64,000 bases of DNA from Setophaga petechia (Eukaryota > Chordata > Aves > Passeriformes > Parulidae), in assembly GCA_024362935.1 (NCBI GenBank), contig JANCRA010000174.1:1-64000 (forward strand), read 5' to 3'. The position numbers and the translations under genes were made by a program. Each line of letters begins with the position of its first letter. The stretch's first letter is position 1. Positions 30,431 to 42,640 of this stretch are shown piece by piece. The notes under the pieces were generated by a model. That model did no database searches and was not told the origin of the DNA. It worked only from the letters and a program-made list of their open reading frames with translations.

Positions 30431-31945
30431 GAGGGGCTCGGGGGGACTCCAGACCCCCCCAAAAACCTGCTGGCTGTCCCTTGTCCCTGCTGACTGTCCC
30501 CTGTCCCTGCTGGCTGTCCCCGGGGGGAGCTGGCACATGGCAAGGACTCCAAAACCCCCCAAAAACCTGCTGGGTGTCCCCTGTCCCTGCTGGCTGTCCC
30601 TTGTCCTTGCTGACTGTCCCCTGTCCCTGGTTGTCCCTGGGGGGACCTGGCATAGACTCCAAAATGGGACAAAAAAATCCAAAAGTCTTTGGACATGGCA
30701 AAGACTCCAAAAACCCCCAAAAAATCTACTGGCTGCCCCTGTCCCTGGTGACTGTCCCTGGGGGGACCTGGCACATGGTAAAAGACTCCAAACTCCCCCC
30801 CAAAATCTGCTGACTGTCCCTTATCCCTGCTGACTGTCCCCAGGGGGACCTGGCACACGGCAAGGACTCCAAAATCCCCCAAAAATCTGGTGCCTCCTCT
30901 GGAGGGACCTGGCAGATGGCAAGGACTCCAAAACCCCCCAAAAAACCTGCTGACTGTCCCCTGTCCCCGCTGACTGTCCCCTGTCCCTACTGGCTTTCCC
31001 CAGGGGGACCTGGCACATGGCAAACACTCCAAAACCCCTCAAAAATCTTGTGGCTGTCCCTGGGGGGACCTGGCAAAGGACAGGGACTCCAAAACCCCCC
31101 AAAAATCTGGTGGCTGTCCCCTGTCCCTGCTGACTGTCCCTTGTCCTTGCTGACTGTCCCCAGGGGGACCTGGCACATGGCAAAGACTCCAAAACCCCTC
31201 AAAAATCTTGTGGCTGTCCCTGGGGGGACCTGGCAAAAGACAAGGACTCCAAAACCCCCCCAAAATCTGGTGAATGTTCCTGGGCGGACCTGGCACACGA
31301 CAGGGACTCCAAACCCCCCCCAAAAACCTGCTGGCTGTCCCCTGTCCCTGCTGGTTGTCCCCAGAGGGACTTGGCACATGGCAAAGACTCCAAAACCCCC
31401 CAAAATCTGCTGGCTGTCCCTTGTCCCTGCTGACTGTCCCCTGTCCCTGCAGGCTGTCCCCAGGGGGACCTGGCACATGGCAAACACTCCAAAACCCCTC
31501 AAAAATCTTGTGGCTGTCCCTGGGGGGACCTGGCAAAGGACAGGGACTCCAAAAGCCCCCCAAAATCTGGTGACTGTTTCTGGGGGGACCTGGCACACGA
31601 CAGGGACTCCAAAACCCCCCCAAAATCTGCTGGCTGTCCCCTGTCCCTGCTGGTTGTCCCCGGGAGGACCTGGCACATGGCAAAAACTCCAAAACCCCCC
31701 CAAAAATCTGGTGGCTGTCCCCTGTCCCCGCTGGCTGTCCCCAGGGGAACTTGGCACATGGAAAAGACTCCAAAACCCCCCAAAATCTGCTGACTGTCCC
31801 TTATCCCTGCTGGCTGTCCCCGGGGGGACCTGGCACATGGTGAAGACTTCAAAACCCCCAAATATCTGCTGGCTGTCCCCTGTCCCCGCTGACTGTCCCC
31901 TGTCCCTGCTGGCTGTCCCCTGTCCCCGCTGCTGTCCCTGCTCCT
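30431..31945. repeat. Composite minisatellite, about 25-bp blocks in units of about 60-130 bp
   Basis: Alternates CTGCTGGCTGTCCCCTGTCC blocks, present one to four times, with GGGGGACCTGGCACATGGCA, AAGACTCCAAAACCCCCC and AAAAATCTG. Over 15 copies of the ACTCCAAAA segment occur. Variable block number gives a higher-order pattern. Confidence 0.94.
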
Positions 31946-32085
31946 GGTTTGGGGAGGAGGAGCTGCTGCTGTGCTGGGGTTGTCACCAGACAGAAGGGAC
32001 AGCCCCACCCAGACCTTTGGGGGGCTCAGCTGCTGTTCCCCACAGGAATTCAGCTTGGGAATTGTCACTTGTGGGTGTATGCTGT

Positions 32086-33035
32086 GGTTCCTGTGAGGAA
32101 TCAACCCTGGGCTATGGTGGATCCAAACAGGAATCAATCCCAGGCTATGGTGGATCCAAACAAGAATCAATCCTGGGTCCTTGTGGATCCAAACAGGAGT
32201 CAATCCCAGGCTCTCCCCAAACAGGACTCAATCCCGGGCTATGGTGGATCCAAACAGGAATCAACCCTGGGCTATGGTGGATCCAAACAGGAATCAATCC
32301 TGGGCTATGGTGGATCCAAACAGGAATCAACCCTGGGCTCTTTTCCCAAATAGAAACCAGTCCTGGGCTCTTGTGGATACAAACAGGAATCAATCCCAGG
32401 CTCTTGTGGATCTAGACAAGAATCAACCCTGGACTGTGGTGGGTGCAAACAGGAATCAGTCCCAGGCTATGGTGGATCCAAACAGGAATCAACCCTGGAC
32501 TATGGTAGATCCAAACAAGAATCAATCCTGGGCTCTTCTCCCAAACAGGAATCAATCCCAGGCTGTGGTGGATCCAAACAGGAATCAATCCCAGGCTATG
32601 GTGGATCCAAACAGGAATCAATCCCAGGCTATGGTGGATCCAGACAGGAATCAATCCCAGGCTATGGTGGATCCAAACAGGAATCAGTCCCAGGCTATGG
32701 TGGATCCAAACAAGAATCAATCCTGGGTCCTTGTGGATCCAAACAGGAATCAATCCCAGGCTCCCCCCAAACAGGACTCAATCCCAGGCTATGGTGGATC
32801 CAAACAGGACTCAATCCCAGGCTATGGTGGATCCAAACTAGAATCAATCCTGGGCTATGGTGGATCCAAACAGGAATCAGTCCTGAGCTCTTTTCCCAAA
32901 CAGGAATCAATCCTGGGCTATGGTAGATGCAAACAGGAATCAATCCTGGGGTCTTTTCCCAAACAGGAATCAATCCCGGGCTATGGTGGATCCAGACAAG
33001 AATCAGTCCCAGGCTGTGGTGGATCCAAACAGGAA
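32086..33035. repeat. 33-bp minisatellite
   Basis: About 28 copies of CAGGAATCAATCCCAGGCTA and TGGTGGATCCAAA, with variants ending CTCTTTTCCCAAA. The 33-bp period, a multiple of three, keeps a 312-residue Asn/Gln-rich frame open; it is not a gene. Confidence 0.95.
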
Positions 33036-34660
33036 TTCCAAGTGCCAGGAGCCAGTGGGACCAGTCCTGGTTGGGGAAGTGGCCAGTGCTCCCTTGGGGC
33101 CACCAGCATGGCACCTTGAGGCCACCCTTGGCTCCCTTGGGGCCACCAGCATGGCCAGCCCCTCTGCCCAGCAGCAGCAGCAGCAGCAGGGAAATCCAGC
33201 TGGCTCCTGGAGTTTGGCACCGTTTGGGTGCTGAATTCGGGCATCCCTGCAGCCCTGCTCCGCGGGATGTGCTCAGGTGCCCCGAGGCTGTGCTGCAGTG
33301 TCCAAGAAAATGTGAAACTGCAGAGCCTCCTGTCCCTCACCCTGACCTTTGTTTCTCCACAGGTTCTGGGATCCCCGCAGGCACAGCTCCCATGGGCGCT
33401 GCAGGAACGCCCTTGTGGCAGCGCTGAGGACACAGGGCAGGAGTGGCAGCTGTCCCCTCCCCAGGCAGGATTGTCCCCGATGGTTCCTCTGAGCCTCGCC
33501 TGGCCTTTGGCTGCTCCCTTCTGCCGGCAGCTGGAATGGCAGGGCTGCTCCTCCTGCTCCTCCAGATCCGTGGATTTATTGCATTTACATCATCCTGCTG
33601 GGGCTGCCTCGGGCACAGGGACTCTCCCGAGGGACAGATGGGGACAAGCAGCGCCTGCAGCCTGAGGTGACAATTCCCTCTTGTTCTGGGCTGCTCTGAG
33701 CATGCTGGCTCTGCAGGAGGAAGGATTCTGTGCACTGCTGGAGGATAAACCCTGCTGCTCTGATGTGAGTCAAGAACATGGATTTTTCCTTTTTTGTAAT
33801 TTCTGTTTTAAGCACCTTCCTGTTGGACTTCTTGGAAATTACATTTTCACTGTCTTGAGGAAAAAAACTGCACAGACCTGGGGGGGGATGAGGGAGCAGC
33901 TGGGTTTGTTCTGACAGCTGGACTGGCTGCTTTAATCAATACATGAATTTTTTAGTGCTGTTCCAGCTTGAAATCCTCAATAGGAATTCTTGAAATTCTC
34001 TTCCTGGAGTTTTATTGCTGAGAAATGGATAAAAGGTTAAAGGCTGCAGCTTCCCACGAGGTTTTCCTTTCTTTCCCTCAGGAGGGGAATCCTGATGGTT
34101 TCCCACTCTCCCAAGCCAGTGGTGGCTGCAGGGGGGACCCTTGTGAGGGTCACTGGGGACATCGTGTGACAATGGTGGCTCCAGAGGAGGGGCTGGAAGG
34201 CTCCCTTGGGGAGGAGGCTGCTGTGAACCTCCTTGGGATGGAAAATCCATTTTGCTGCTAGGAAATGATGCCAGACTTTGGATTTTGAGGGGACTTGTGC
34301 CGGTGTTGTCACCTGGGTGTGACATGGGACAGGTGCCTGAGGAGCTGCTGGGGGACTGAGGGGGTTTGGCCTGGGAGAGGGAGGATGGAATGGGATTTCT
34401 TGGGTGGAGAATGAGCTGCTGTTGATGGAATGGGATTTCTTGGGTGGGGAATGAGCTGCTGTTGACCACAAACCCAGGAGGGTCTGCTGTTTGCTCTTCC
34501 CAGAGGGGAAAAATGCAAACCTGGAGCTCCGAGTGGCTGCAGCAGCTCTTGATTTCAGCCTTCAGGCACTGCAGCATCTGTTTGAGCACAGCTGGGGCTG
34601 TGTTTGCTCTCAGGCCCTTTCTGAGTGGTGCTCGTGCTGCTCAGGCTCTCCCCAGTCCCT
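33036..34660. other. Unique stretch with a (CAG)n microsatellite
   Basis: About 7 CAG triplets at 33169-33189. A 38-bp duplication (CTCCCTTGGGGCCACCAGCA) spans 33089-33155. A 58-bp duplication lies at 34385-34465. 33730-33900 (TGATGTGAGTCAAGAACATG, AATTTCTGTTTTAAGC) may be element-like. TTTCTCCACAG at 33351-33361 is acceptor-like but no known exon follows. Confidence 0.45.
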
Positions 34661-35420
34661 CGGGGTTGTGGTTTTCCTTTGATGATCCCATGGATTGTGG
34701 TTTTCCCCAGTGATCCCATGGACTGTGGCTTTTCCTTGATGATCCCAGGGATTGTGGTTTTCCTTTGATGATCCCATGGATTGTGGCTCTTCCTTGATGA
34801 TCCCATGAGTTGCAATTTTCCTTTGTTGATCCCATGGACTGTGGTTTTCCCCAGTGATCCCATGGATTGTGGCTCTTCTTGATGATCCCATGGATTGTGG
34901 TTTTCCTTTGATGATCCCATGGGTTGTGGTTTTCCTTTGATGATCCCATGGGTTGTGGTTTTCCCCTGATGATCCTGTGGGTTGCGATTTTCCTTTGATG
35001 ATCCCATGGATTGTGGTTTTCCCCTGATGATCCCATGGGCTGTAGGTCTCCTGATGATCCCAGGAGTTGTGGCTTTCTCCTGATGCTCCCATGGGCTGTG
35101 GTTTTTCCCTGATGATCCCATGGGCTATGGTTTTCCCCTGATGCTCCCATGGGCTGTGGTTTTCCCCTGATGATCCCATGGGCTGTGGTTTTTCCCTGAT
35201 GATCTCATGGATTTTGGTTTTCCCCTGATGATCCCATGGATTGTGGTTTTCCCCTAATCCCAAGGATTGTGGTTTTCCCCTGATGATCCCAGGGGTTGTG
35301 GCTCTCCCTGATGATCCCATGGGTTGCAATTTTCCTTTGATGATCCCCTGGATTGTGGTTTTCCTTTGATGCTCCCATGGATTGTGGTTTTGCCCTGATG
35401 ATCCCATGAAGGTACCAAGC
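34661..35420. repeat. 26-30-bp minisatellite (GATGATCCCATGGATTGTGG)n
   Basis: About 26 copies of GATGATCCCATGGATTGTGG plus TTTTCCTTT or TTTTCCCCT. The right end runs into CATGAAGGTACCAAGCCC, the sequence also found once at 28948. Confidence 0.95.
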
Positions 35421-36244
35421 CCTTGACCCCATCCCTTTCAGCAGGATCTCCCTGTGCTGTCCCTGCCTCTGAGCACAGGGGAGAGGCAGAGGAAGGATGA
35501 GATTTGTGCCCATGGTTTTGCTGTAGTTCCACATTTTCCAGCTGAGCTCTTTGGGCTGAGTTGGGCAGAGATTTTATCACTGCACTGGTGTAAAACAGCC
35601 CAGCCCTCCCTGGCTCCTCTGTGAGGTGGAACCAGGCTGATATTGGGGTTTGCTTTGGGGTTTTTTTTGCATTTTTCCCTTTTTTTCTGAGGGATATCCT
35701 GTGGTTTCTGGGTCTGTGGTGCAGATATTGCTGCTTGTGGCTGAGTCCTGTCCTGGTGCTGCACTTCATGAAATGGTTTAGATTTGGAATATTAAAGTTT
35801 ATCTTGTGCCAAAGATAAGGGACACCTTCCTTAGCACAGGTTCCTGTCCAGGCTGGCCTTGCAGCCCTGCAGGAAGGATGGATCCAGCTGCAGAGCTGCT
35901 CACCTGGAGCTGCAGAGCTGCTCACCTGGAGCTGCAGAGCTGCTCACCTGGAGCTGCAGGCCAGATCTTTATCAGATTCCCTTTTCAACCCCTGGCTGTG
36001 AAATCTTCCTTGTCCCAGCACTTTGTCCCCATCAGTGACTTGGTGCCCCAGCTGTCCCAGAGCAGGATCTGATCCTGAGGGATGCTCCAGGGCAGCCCAG
36101 GGCTGCTGGGGGCAGGTGAGGTTTTGGATGAGGGAAACCCAGGTGTGGTTTTAGGAACTCCCTGACCCTGCTCAGCCCCTGTGGCATCCCATGGAATCAT
36201 TCTGGCTGGAAAAGCCCTCAAAGGTCAGCAAGTCCAGCCAAGGA
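35421..36244. other. Mostly unique stretch with a small 21-bp array
   Basis: 35888-35958 holds about 3.4 copies of CAGAGCTGCTCACCTGGAGCT-like units. 35760-35815 (GAAATGGTTTAGATTTGG) and 36188-36245 (GGAATCATTCTGGCTGG) resemble old interspersed repeats. No gene recognised. Confidence 0.5.
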
Positions 36245-37190
36245 TCCACCATTGATCATGTCCCCAGTGCCTCATGTTCCATTTGGAAGGGATTTCCATG
36301 GATCTGACCCATGTCCCCAGTGCCAGAGGTTCCCTTTGGAAGGGATTTCCATGGATCTGACCCATGTCCCCGAGGCCACAGGTTGTTCCCTTTGGAAGAA
36401 GGGATTTCCTATAGATCTGACCCATGTCCCCAGAGCCACAGGTTCCTTTTGGAAGGTATTTCCATGGATCTGACCCATGTCCCCAGTGCCAGGGATTCCC
36501 TTTGGGAGGGATTTCCCTGGATCTGACCCATGTCTCTGGTGCCACAGGTTGTTCCCTTTGGAAGAAGGGATTTCCCTGGATCTGACCCATGTCCCCAGTG
36601 CCAGAGGTTCCCTTTGGAAGGTATTTCCTATGGATCTGACCCATGTCCCCAATGCCACAGGTTCCCTTTGGAAGGGATTTCCATGGATCTGACCCATGTC
36701 CCCGAGTCCACAGGTTGTTCCCTTTGGAAGATGGGATTTCCTATAGATCTGACCTATGTCCCTGGTGCCACAGGTTCCTTTTGGGAGGGATTTCCTATAG
36801 ATCTGACCCATGTCCCCAGAGCCACAGGTTCCCTTTGGGAGGAATTTCCATGGATCTGACCCATGTCCCCAGTGCCAGAGGTTCCCTTTGGAAGGTATTT
36901 CCTATGGATCTGACCCATGTCCCCAGAGCCACAGGTTCCTTTTGGGAGGGATTTCCTATGGATCTGACCCATGACCCCAATGCCACAGGTTCCCTCTGGA
37001 AGAAGGGATTTCCATGGATCTGACCCATGTCCCCAGTGCCAGGGATTCCCTCTGGAAGGGATTTCCATGGATCTGACCCATCTTCTCATTGCCACAGGTT
37101 CCCTTTGGGAGGGATTTCCTATAGATCTGACCCATGTCCCCAGGGCCACAGGTTGTTCCCTTTGGAAGAAGGGATTTCCTGTGGATCCAC
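36245..37190. repeat. 53-65-bp minisatellite
   Basis: About 16 copies of GATCTGACCCATGTCCCCAG, TGCCACAGGTTCCCTTTGG and AAGGGATTTCCATG. Some copies have an insertion, GTTGTTCCCTTTGGAAGAAGG. Confidence 0.95.
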
Positions 37191-37269
37191 CGGGGGTCGG
37201 GAGCACAGCCCGGGCACGGGATGCTGGATGCCTGTGGGGGGCTTGGGGCACATCCTGGGTGGGAAATGT

Positions 37270-37690
37270 GGGGCTGATTCCAGCAGGGTTCCAGCAGGAT
37301 CCAAGTGGGGTTCCAGGGGGATCCAGCAAGGATTCCAGCGGGATCCAAGTGGGGTTCCAGTGGGATCCAAGCAGGGTTCCAGGGGGATCCAAGAGGGGTC
37401 CCAGGGGGATCCAAGCAGAGTTCCAGCGAGGTTCCAGGGGGATCCAAGTGGGGTTCCAGCCGTATCCAAGTGGGGTTCCAGGGGGATCCAAGCAGGGTTC
37501 CAGCGAGGTTCCAGGGAGGTTCAAGGGGGATCCAAGTGAGGATCCAGCACAATCTAAGCGGGGTTCCAGTGGGATCCAAGCAGGGTTCCAGCGGGGTTCC
37601 AGGGGGATCCCAGCGGGGTTCCAGAGGGATCCCAGCGGGGTTCCAGGGGGTTCCAGCGGGATCCCAGTGGGATTCCGGCGGGGTCGGGGT
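37270..37690. repeat. 21-22-bp minisatellite (GGGATCCAAGTGGGGTTCCAG)n
   Basis: About 19 copies with AAGTGGGG, AAGCAGGG and CAGCGGGG variants. Confidence 0.94.
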
Positions 37691-37814
37691 CTCTCTCCCG
37701 GGCTCGCGCTGACCCCTGGCGGCAGCACCGGCAGCGCCTGCAGTGCCCGGTGGGGCCCGCAGGGGGCGCGCGGGATTCGCTGGAATTCTCTGGGATGGGA
37801 TCGGATGGGATCGA

Positions 37815-38165
37815 TGGGATCGGATGGGGTCGGAGGGACCTTAAATCCCATCCAGTGCCACCCCTACCATGAGCAGAAACACCTTCCACTATCCCAGGCT
37901 GCTCCAAGCCCCGTCCAACCTGGCTTTGGACACTTCCAGGGATGGGGCAGCCAAGAATTTCTTCCCAGTGTCCCATCTATCCCTGCCCTTTGGCAGTGGG
38001 AAGCCATTCCCTGTGTTCTGACGCTCTATCCCTTATCCAAATCCCCTCAATCAGCTGCTCTGGAGCTTCTTCAGGGGCTAGGAGGGGTTTTAAATTTTTA
38101 CCCGGAGGCTGAACATTCCCAGCTTTCCCATCCTGGCTCTGGAGCAGAGATGTTCCAGCCCTCTG
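37815..38165 (-). mobile_element. CR1 LINE 3'-end fragment
   Basis: The + strand reads GGAGGGACCTTAAATCCCAT, CACCTTCCACTATCCCAGGC, GACACTTCCAGGGATGGGGC, AAGAATTTCTTCCCAGTG, GAAGCCATTCCCTGTGTTC and GGAGGCTGAACATTCCCAGC, the reverse of the CR1 3' region including late ORF2. About 350 bp, the longest uninterrupted CR1 piece here. Confidence 0.88.
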
Positions 38166-38289
38166 CTCTCTGAGCTGAAAAAGCTGGAAAAAGATGTAAA
38201 AACCCCATGGAGCGACCAATATCTTTGGGAGCAGCAGTTAAACACCGCAGGGCTGCTCCAGACGAGGTGGGATTTTGGGGAAAACATAT

Positions 38290-38440
38290 CCAGGGGGTGT
38301 TGGCTGTGTCAGAAATCGCACAAGAGGTGAGAGCGGCTTCCAGCCAAGAGGTTGGGTACTGGGGACAGCCCATCCAGGGGGTGTTGGCTGTGTCAGAAAT
38401 CTCTCGGGAGGTGAGAGCAGCTTCCACGGGCGCTGCTGGA
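38290..38440. repeat. Duplication of about 81 bp, 2 copies
   Basis: CAGGGGGTGTTGGCTGTGTC and AGAAATC, then GAGGTGAGAGC, occur twice, with ATATCCAGGGG and CCATCCAGGGG starts. Confidence 0.88.
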
Positions 38441-38479
38441 GCCGCGTCCCGCGGCCGCTGGATGGCAGCGGAGCTCCGC

Positions 38480-38550
38480 GGTATTCCCGATCCGCGGCAT
38501 TCCCGGTCCGCGGCATTCCCGGTCCGCGGCATTCCCGGTCCGCGGCGTTC
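38480..38550. repeat. 15-bp array (CGGCATTCCCGGTCC)n
   Basis: About 4.5 CpG-rich copies. Confidence 0.92.
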
Positions 38551-39170
38551 CCGTTCCTGGCACTGCCTCCATCCCCCGCTCCCGGCTCTGTATCCATCCC
38601 CTCATCCACCCCCTCATCCATCCCCCGCTCCTGCTCCTGCACCGCGGGTTCCCGAGGCTGCTGCTCCCCGGGAAAGGCAATTCCCAACCTCCCGGGATGC
38701 CCAGGGATGCCCCAAACCCGAGTGGTTATTCCAGATCTGGACCTGCTCCTTGTGGGTCGCTTCCAGCTCTGGGTATTCCAGGATTCTGGAGAAGCCCAGT
38801 TTGGCTCTTGGCTCCCCAGAGCTGAGGGATGAGGATGAGGAGGGAGCAGATCTGAGGTGATAAATGTGACTTTTACGGATCTGCCTTTAGCCAAAAACCT
38901 GTGGCACTTGGGAAACCTTTTAAACCTGATCCGGAATGCTGCTGATCCAGGAATGGGGGATTTGGGGAGCGTGGAGGAGGACAGTGGTGGTGGAGGGGGT
39001 TTGCTTGGGATGGCTCCAGCATTCCCAGCTCCTCGTGGGATGGCTCAACCTGCTCCCTTCTCCCAAAGAAAAGCTTGGAAAGCTCCGGCTCTGCCTCTCC
39101 CTTCCCCAGCTCCCTGGGGAGAAGAGGGATTGGGATCGGGAGGTTGCACAAGGGAAGGGATTAATGTGGG
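38551..39170. other. Non-repetitive stretch
   Basis: A short CCCTCATCCATCCC run occurs near 38590-38630. 38855-38945 (GTGATAAATGTGACTTTTAC) is AT-richer. No exon recognised. Confidence 0.4.
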
Positions 39171-40050
39171 ATAATCCCGAATCTGGAAGGGGTGAATTAC
39201 TGAATTACTGTGGGGTAACCCTGTGTTTGGGAGGGGGTGAATTACTGAATTACTGAGGAATAGCCCGGAGTCTGGAAGGGCTGAATTACTGAGGGGTAAC
39301 CCCGTGCATTAGAGGGGGTGAATTACTGAATTACTGAGGGATAACCCCAAATCTGGAGGAGGTGAATTACTGAATTACTGCAGGATAACCCCAAGTCTTG
39401 GAGGGGGTGAATTACTGTAGGATAACCCCAAGTCTGGAGGGGTGAATTATTGAATTACTGCAGGATAATCCCGAGTCTGAGAGGGGGTGAATTACTGAAT
39501 TACTGTGGGATAACCCCAAATCTGGAAGGGGTGAATTACTGAATTTCTGTGGGATAACCCTGAGTCTGGAAGGGGTGCATTACTGCAGGGTAACCCCGAG
39601 TCTTGGAGGGGTGAATTATTTCGGGATAACCCCGAGTCTGGAGGGGGTGAATTACTGAGGGGTAACCCCGTATTTGGGAAGGGGTGAATTACTGCAGGGT
39701 AACCCCGAGTCTGGAGGGGTGAATTATTTCGGGATAACCCTGAGTCTGGAGGGGTTGAATTACTGAATTACTGTGGGATAACCCCAAGTCTGGAGGGGTT
39801 GAATTACTGAGGGATAACCCTGTGTTTGAGAGGGGGTGAATTACTCAGGGTAACCCCGAGTCTTGGAGGGGTGAATTATTTTGGGATAACCCTGAGTCTG
39901 GAGGGGGTGAATTACTGTGGGGTAACCCCGTGTTTGGGAAGGGGTGAATTACTGAATTACTGTGGGGTAAACTGGTATTTGGGACGGGTGAATTACTGAA
40001 TTACTGCGGGATAACCCCGAGTCTGGAACGGGTGAATTCCTGCGGGATAA
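39171..40050. repeat. 36-46-bp minisatellite
   Basis: About 21 copies of GTGAATTACTGAATTACTGT, GGGATAACCCCGAGTCTGG and AGGGG. The GAATTACT block appears once or twice per copy, giving two unit lengths. Confidence 0.95.
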
Positions 40051-40470
40051 TTCCATGTCTGGGGCTGCTTTGGGAGCTCTTCCCGAGCAGTCCCAGGCTC
40101 CTGGGCTGGCACTTCCCGAGCTCAAAGGTTTCCCTGTCCGGGCTCCTCCCGAGCTGCAGCCAAGGGCGAATTCCAGCGGCGATACCAGCCCCGGGCTGGG
40201 TTTCCATGGTGAAGGCATTTGGGGTTTGCTGTGAAAAGCCGGGTTTTTGGGAAGTTTTCAGCCGGGAATGGCACATTTTGTCCATCCCCAGGCTGCTCCC
40301 TGTGGGGGGAAAAAGAGCTTTGAAAGGGCCCTGAGAGCCTTGGGGACAGGCTGAGCTCGGTTCTCACACTGCTCTGCACTCCAGGAGTCCCCTCTGGCCC
40401 TGGGATGCTGGGATTTGTCCTGGGATCTGCTTTTCCTCACCCAGGAACTGCCCCAGCTCCTCCTGATGTT
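40051..40470. other. Non-repetitive stretch
   Basis: CpG-containing, with no recognised gene or element. Confidence 0.4.
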
Positions 40471-41170
40471 CCAGCCCACCCTAAACCTGATTTATTTCAT
40501 TTTCTGAGGCCCTCCCATGTGAAAACCAGAGGGAAATGTTGATCCAGGCATTTTGCATTGGAGGAGCTGCAAGTTGCACCTCTGAGTAAATCAAGTTTAT
40601 GTGACCTCATCCCCTCTCAGCCTTGTGTGTGTCTCAGAGGCAAAAACCTGGCTGAAAACTTAAGGAATTGTCCCAGCTCCTTCCCCAGCTCAGCTCCTTC
40701 CCCAGCTCCTCCTGCTGTTCCAGCCCACCCTAAACCTGATTTTATTTCATTTTCTGAGGTGCTGCTTCAAGCCCTCCTGTGTGAAAACCAAAGGAAAACG
40801 TTGATCCAGGCATTTTGCATCCAAGGAGCTGCAAGTTGCACCTCTGAGTAAATGAAGTTTATGTGACCTCATCCCCTCCCAGCCTCGTGTGTGTCCCTAG
40901 GAGGCAAAAACCTGGCTGAAAACTTAAGGAATTGTCCCAGTTCCTTCCCCAGCTCAGGTCCTTCCCCAGCTCTTCCTGCTGTTCCAGCCCACCCTAAACC
41001 CGATTTATTTCATTTTCTGAGGTGCTCCTTGTGAAAACCAAAGGAAAATGCTGGTCCAGGGATTTTTCATCTGAGGAGCTGCAAGTTGCACCTCTGAGTA
41101 AATGCAGTTTACATGACCTCATCCCCTCCCAGCTTTGTGTGTGTCCCTAGGAGGCAAAAACCTGGTTAAA
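40471..41170. repeat. Tandem repeat of about 250-262 bp, about 2.7 copies
   Basis: CACCTCTGAGTAAA recurs at about 40577, 40839 and 41089. Other shared blocks are CCCACCCTAAACCTGATTT, CATTTTCTGAGG, GGAGCTGCAAGTTGCACC and GGCAAAAACCTGGCTGAAAA. Confidence 0.93.
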
Positions 41171-41814
41171 ACCTCAATTTAGGCTTCCCAAGTGTTGCTC
41201 ACCTGCCTTTCTAACAGAAAAAGGAGTTTTTGAGGTGATATTTTTGCCTTTCCTGGGCTCAGCCAGGACACCTCCAGTGCCCTGGGAGCTGAGCTGTGCC
41301 CTTGGCCTGTGGAATGCTCTTTTCATTGATATTTTCTGGGAACAAAAAATGCCGGCTTTGTATCCACTGCCCCTTTCTTTGCCCACGCAGAAGGGGAGGG
41401 AGGGGAAAAAAACCCGACTCAAATATTTTCTTGTAACAAAAGGCTGCGGGTGAATCTGGATCAGCCTCTCTGCTCCGTTTCAGGCCAAATCTCCAGGGTT
41501 TTCAGAGGAGAAATTCAAACACTGGAGCTCTCTCTTTTCTCCCGCAGAACAAACAGGAGCGGTTCCCACTTCCTCCCGCTCATAAACAAAACCAGCCCGA
41601 CGTCTCCAGGAGAAACCCTGCCAGCAGACTTTCCTTCCTAATTGTTTGATATTTTTTTCAGCTCTGATTAGTATTCGGGAGTGCCTGGCACATGGGCTGC
41701 AGGATTCAGGAACGGGCTCCGAGCAAATCCTTCCCTGTGCTCCCATCCCCTCCTGGCCATCCCTGTCACCTTCTGCCTTTCTCTCCCTTTGCTTTGTTTC
41801 CAGTTCTCCTTCTC
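41171..41814. other. Unique stretch with a possible conserved element
   Basis: 41320-41690 includes CATTGATATTTTCTGGG, CTTCCTAATTGTTTGATATT and CTCTGATTAGTATTCGGGAG. No coding exon recognised. It ends where CR1-tail copies begin. Confidence 0.4.
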
Positions 41815-42545
41815 AGGCTGGTGGTAGCAGGAGGTTGGAACTGGGTGATATTTAAGGTCCCTTCCACCCAAATCAGTCCCTGATCCTGTGAAATTCCTGT
41901 TTTTCTTTGGAAGTTTTTTCTGTCCCTGCAGGAGCTCCCCAGGGCTGTTTCTAGTTCTCCTTCTTAGGCTGGTGATGGCACTGGGTGATCCTTAAGGTCC
42001 TTCCAAGCCAAACCATTCCCTGATCCTGTGAAATTCCTGTTTTTCCCTTGGAAACTTTGCTGCCCCTGCAGGAGCTGCCCCAGGGCTGTTTCCAGTTCTC
42101 CTTCTCAGGCTGGTGGTGGCAGGGGCTGGAACTGGGTGATCTTTAAGGTCCCTTCCATCCAAATCAATCCCTGATCCTGTGAAATTCCTGGTTTTCCCTT
42201 GGAAGCTTTTTCTGCCCTTGCAGGAGCTGCCCCAGGGCTGTTTCCAGTTCTTCTTCCCAGGCTGGTGGTGGCAGGGGCTTGAACTGGGTGATATTTAAGG
42301 TCCTTTCCATCCAAATCAATCCCTGATCCCGTGAAATTCCTGGTTTTTTTTTGGAAGCTTTTTCTGCCCTTGCAGGAGCTGCCCCAGGGCTGTTTCCAGT
42401 CCTCCTTCTCGGGCTGGTGGTGGCAGGGGGTTGGAACTGGGGAATCTTTGAGGTCCTTTCCAAGCCAAATCAATCCCTGATCCTGTGAAATTCCTGTTTT
42501 TCTCTTGGAAGCTTTTTCTGCCCTTGCAGGAGCTGCCCCAAAGCT
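41815..42545 (+). repeat. Tandem repeat of about 150 bp built on a CR1 3' tail, 5 copies
   Basis: Each copy has GGCTGGTGGTGGCAGGGGC, TGGAACTGGGTGATCTTTAA, GGTCCCTTCCATCCAAATCA and ATCCCTGATCCTGTGAAATT, the order seen in a CR1 3' end. A non-CR1 segment follows (CCTTGGAAGCTTTTTCTGCC, CTTGCAGGAGCTGCCCC). Confidence 0.85.
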
Positions 42546-42640
42546 CTCCAGGTTTTCCCTGCCCTGCTCTGCTGCAGTTCCTTTGCTTCCAGGCTTTTCC
42601 CTGCCCTTGGGAAGGAGCCTGGCCTGGCCTGGCTGTGCAG

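Noticed and set aside
32086..33035. Regular 33-bp repeats resembling a CRISPR array
   Set aside because: Units are contiguous with no unique spacers, and the DNA is vertebrate. The same applies to the other arrays.
33351..33440. Possible exon after TTTCTCCACAG
   Set aside because: The acceptor looks good, but the downstream frames match no protein I recognise and no clear donor was found.
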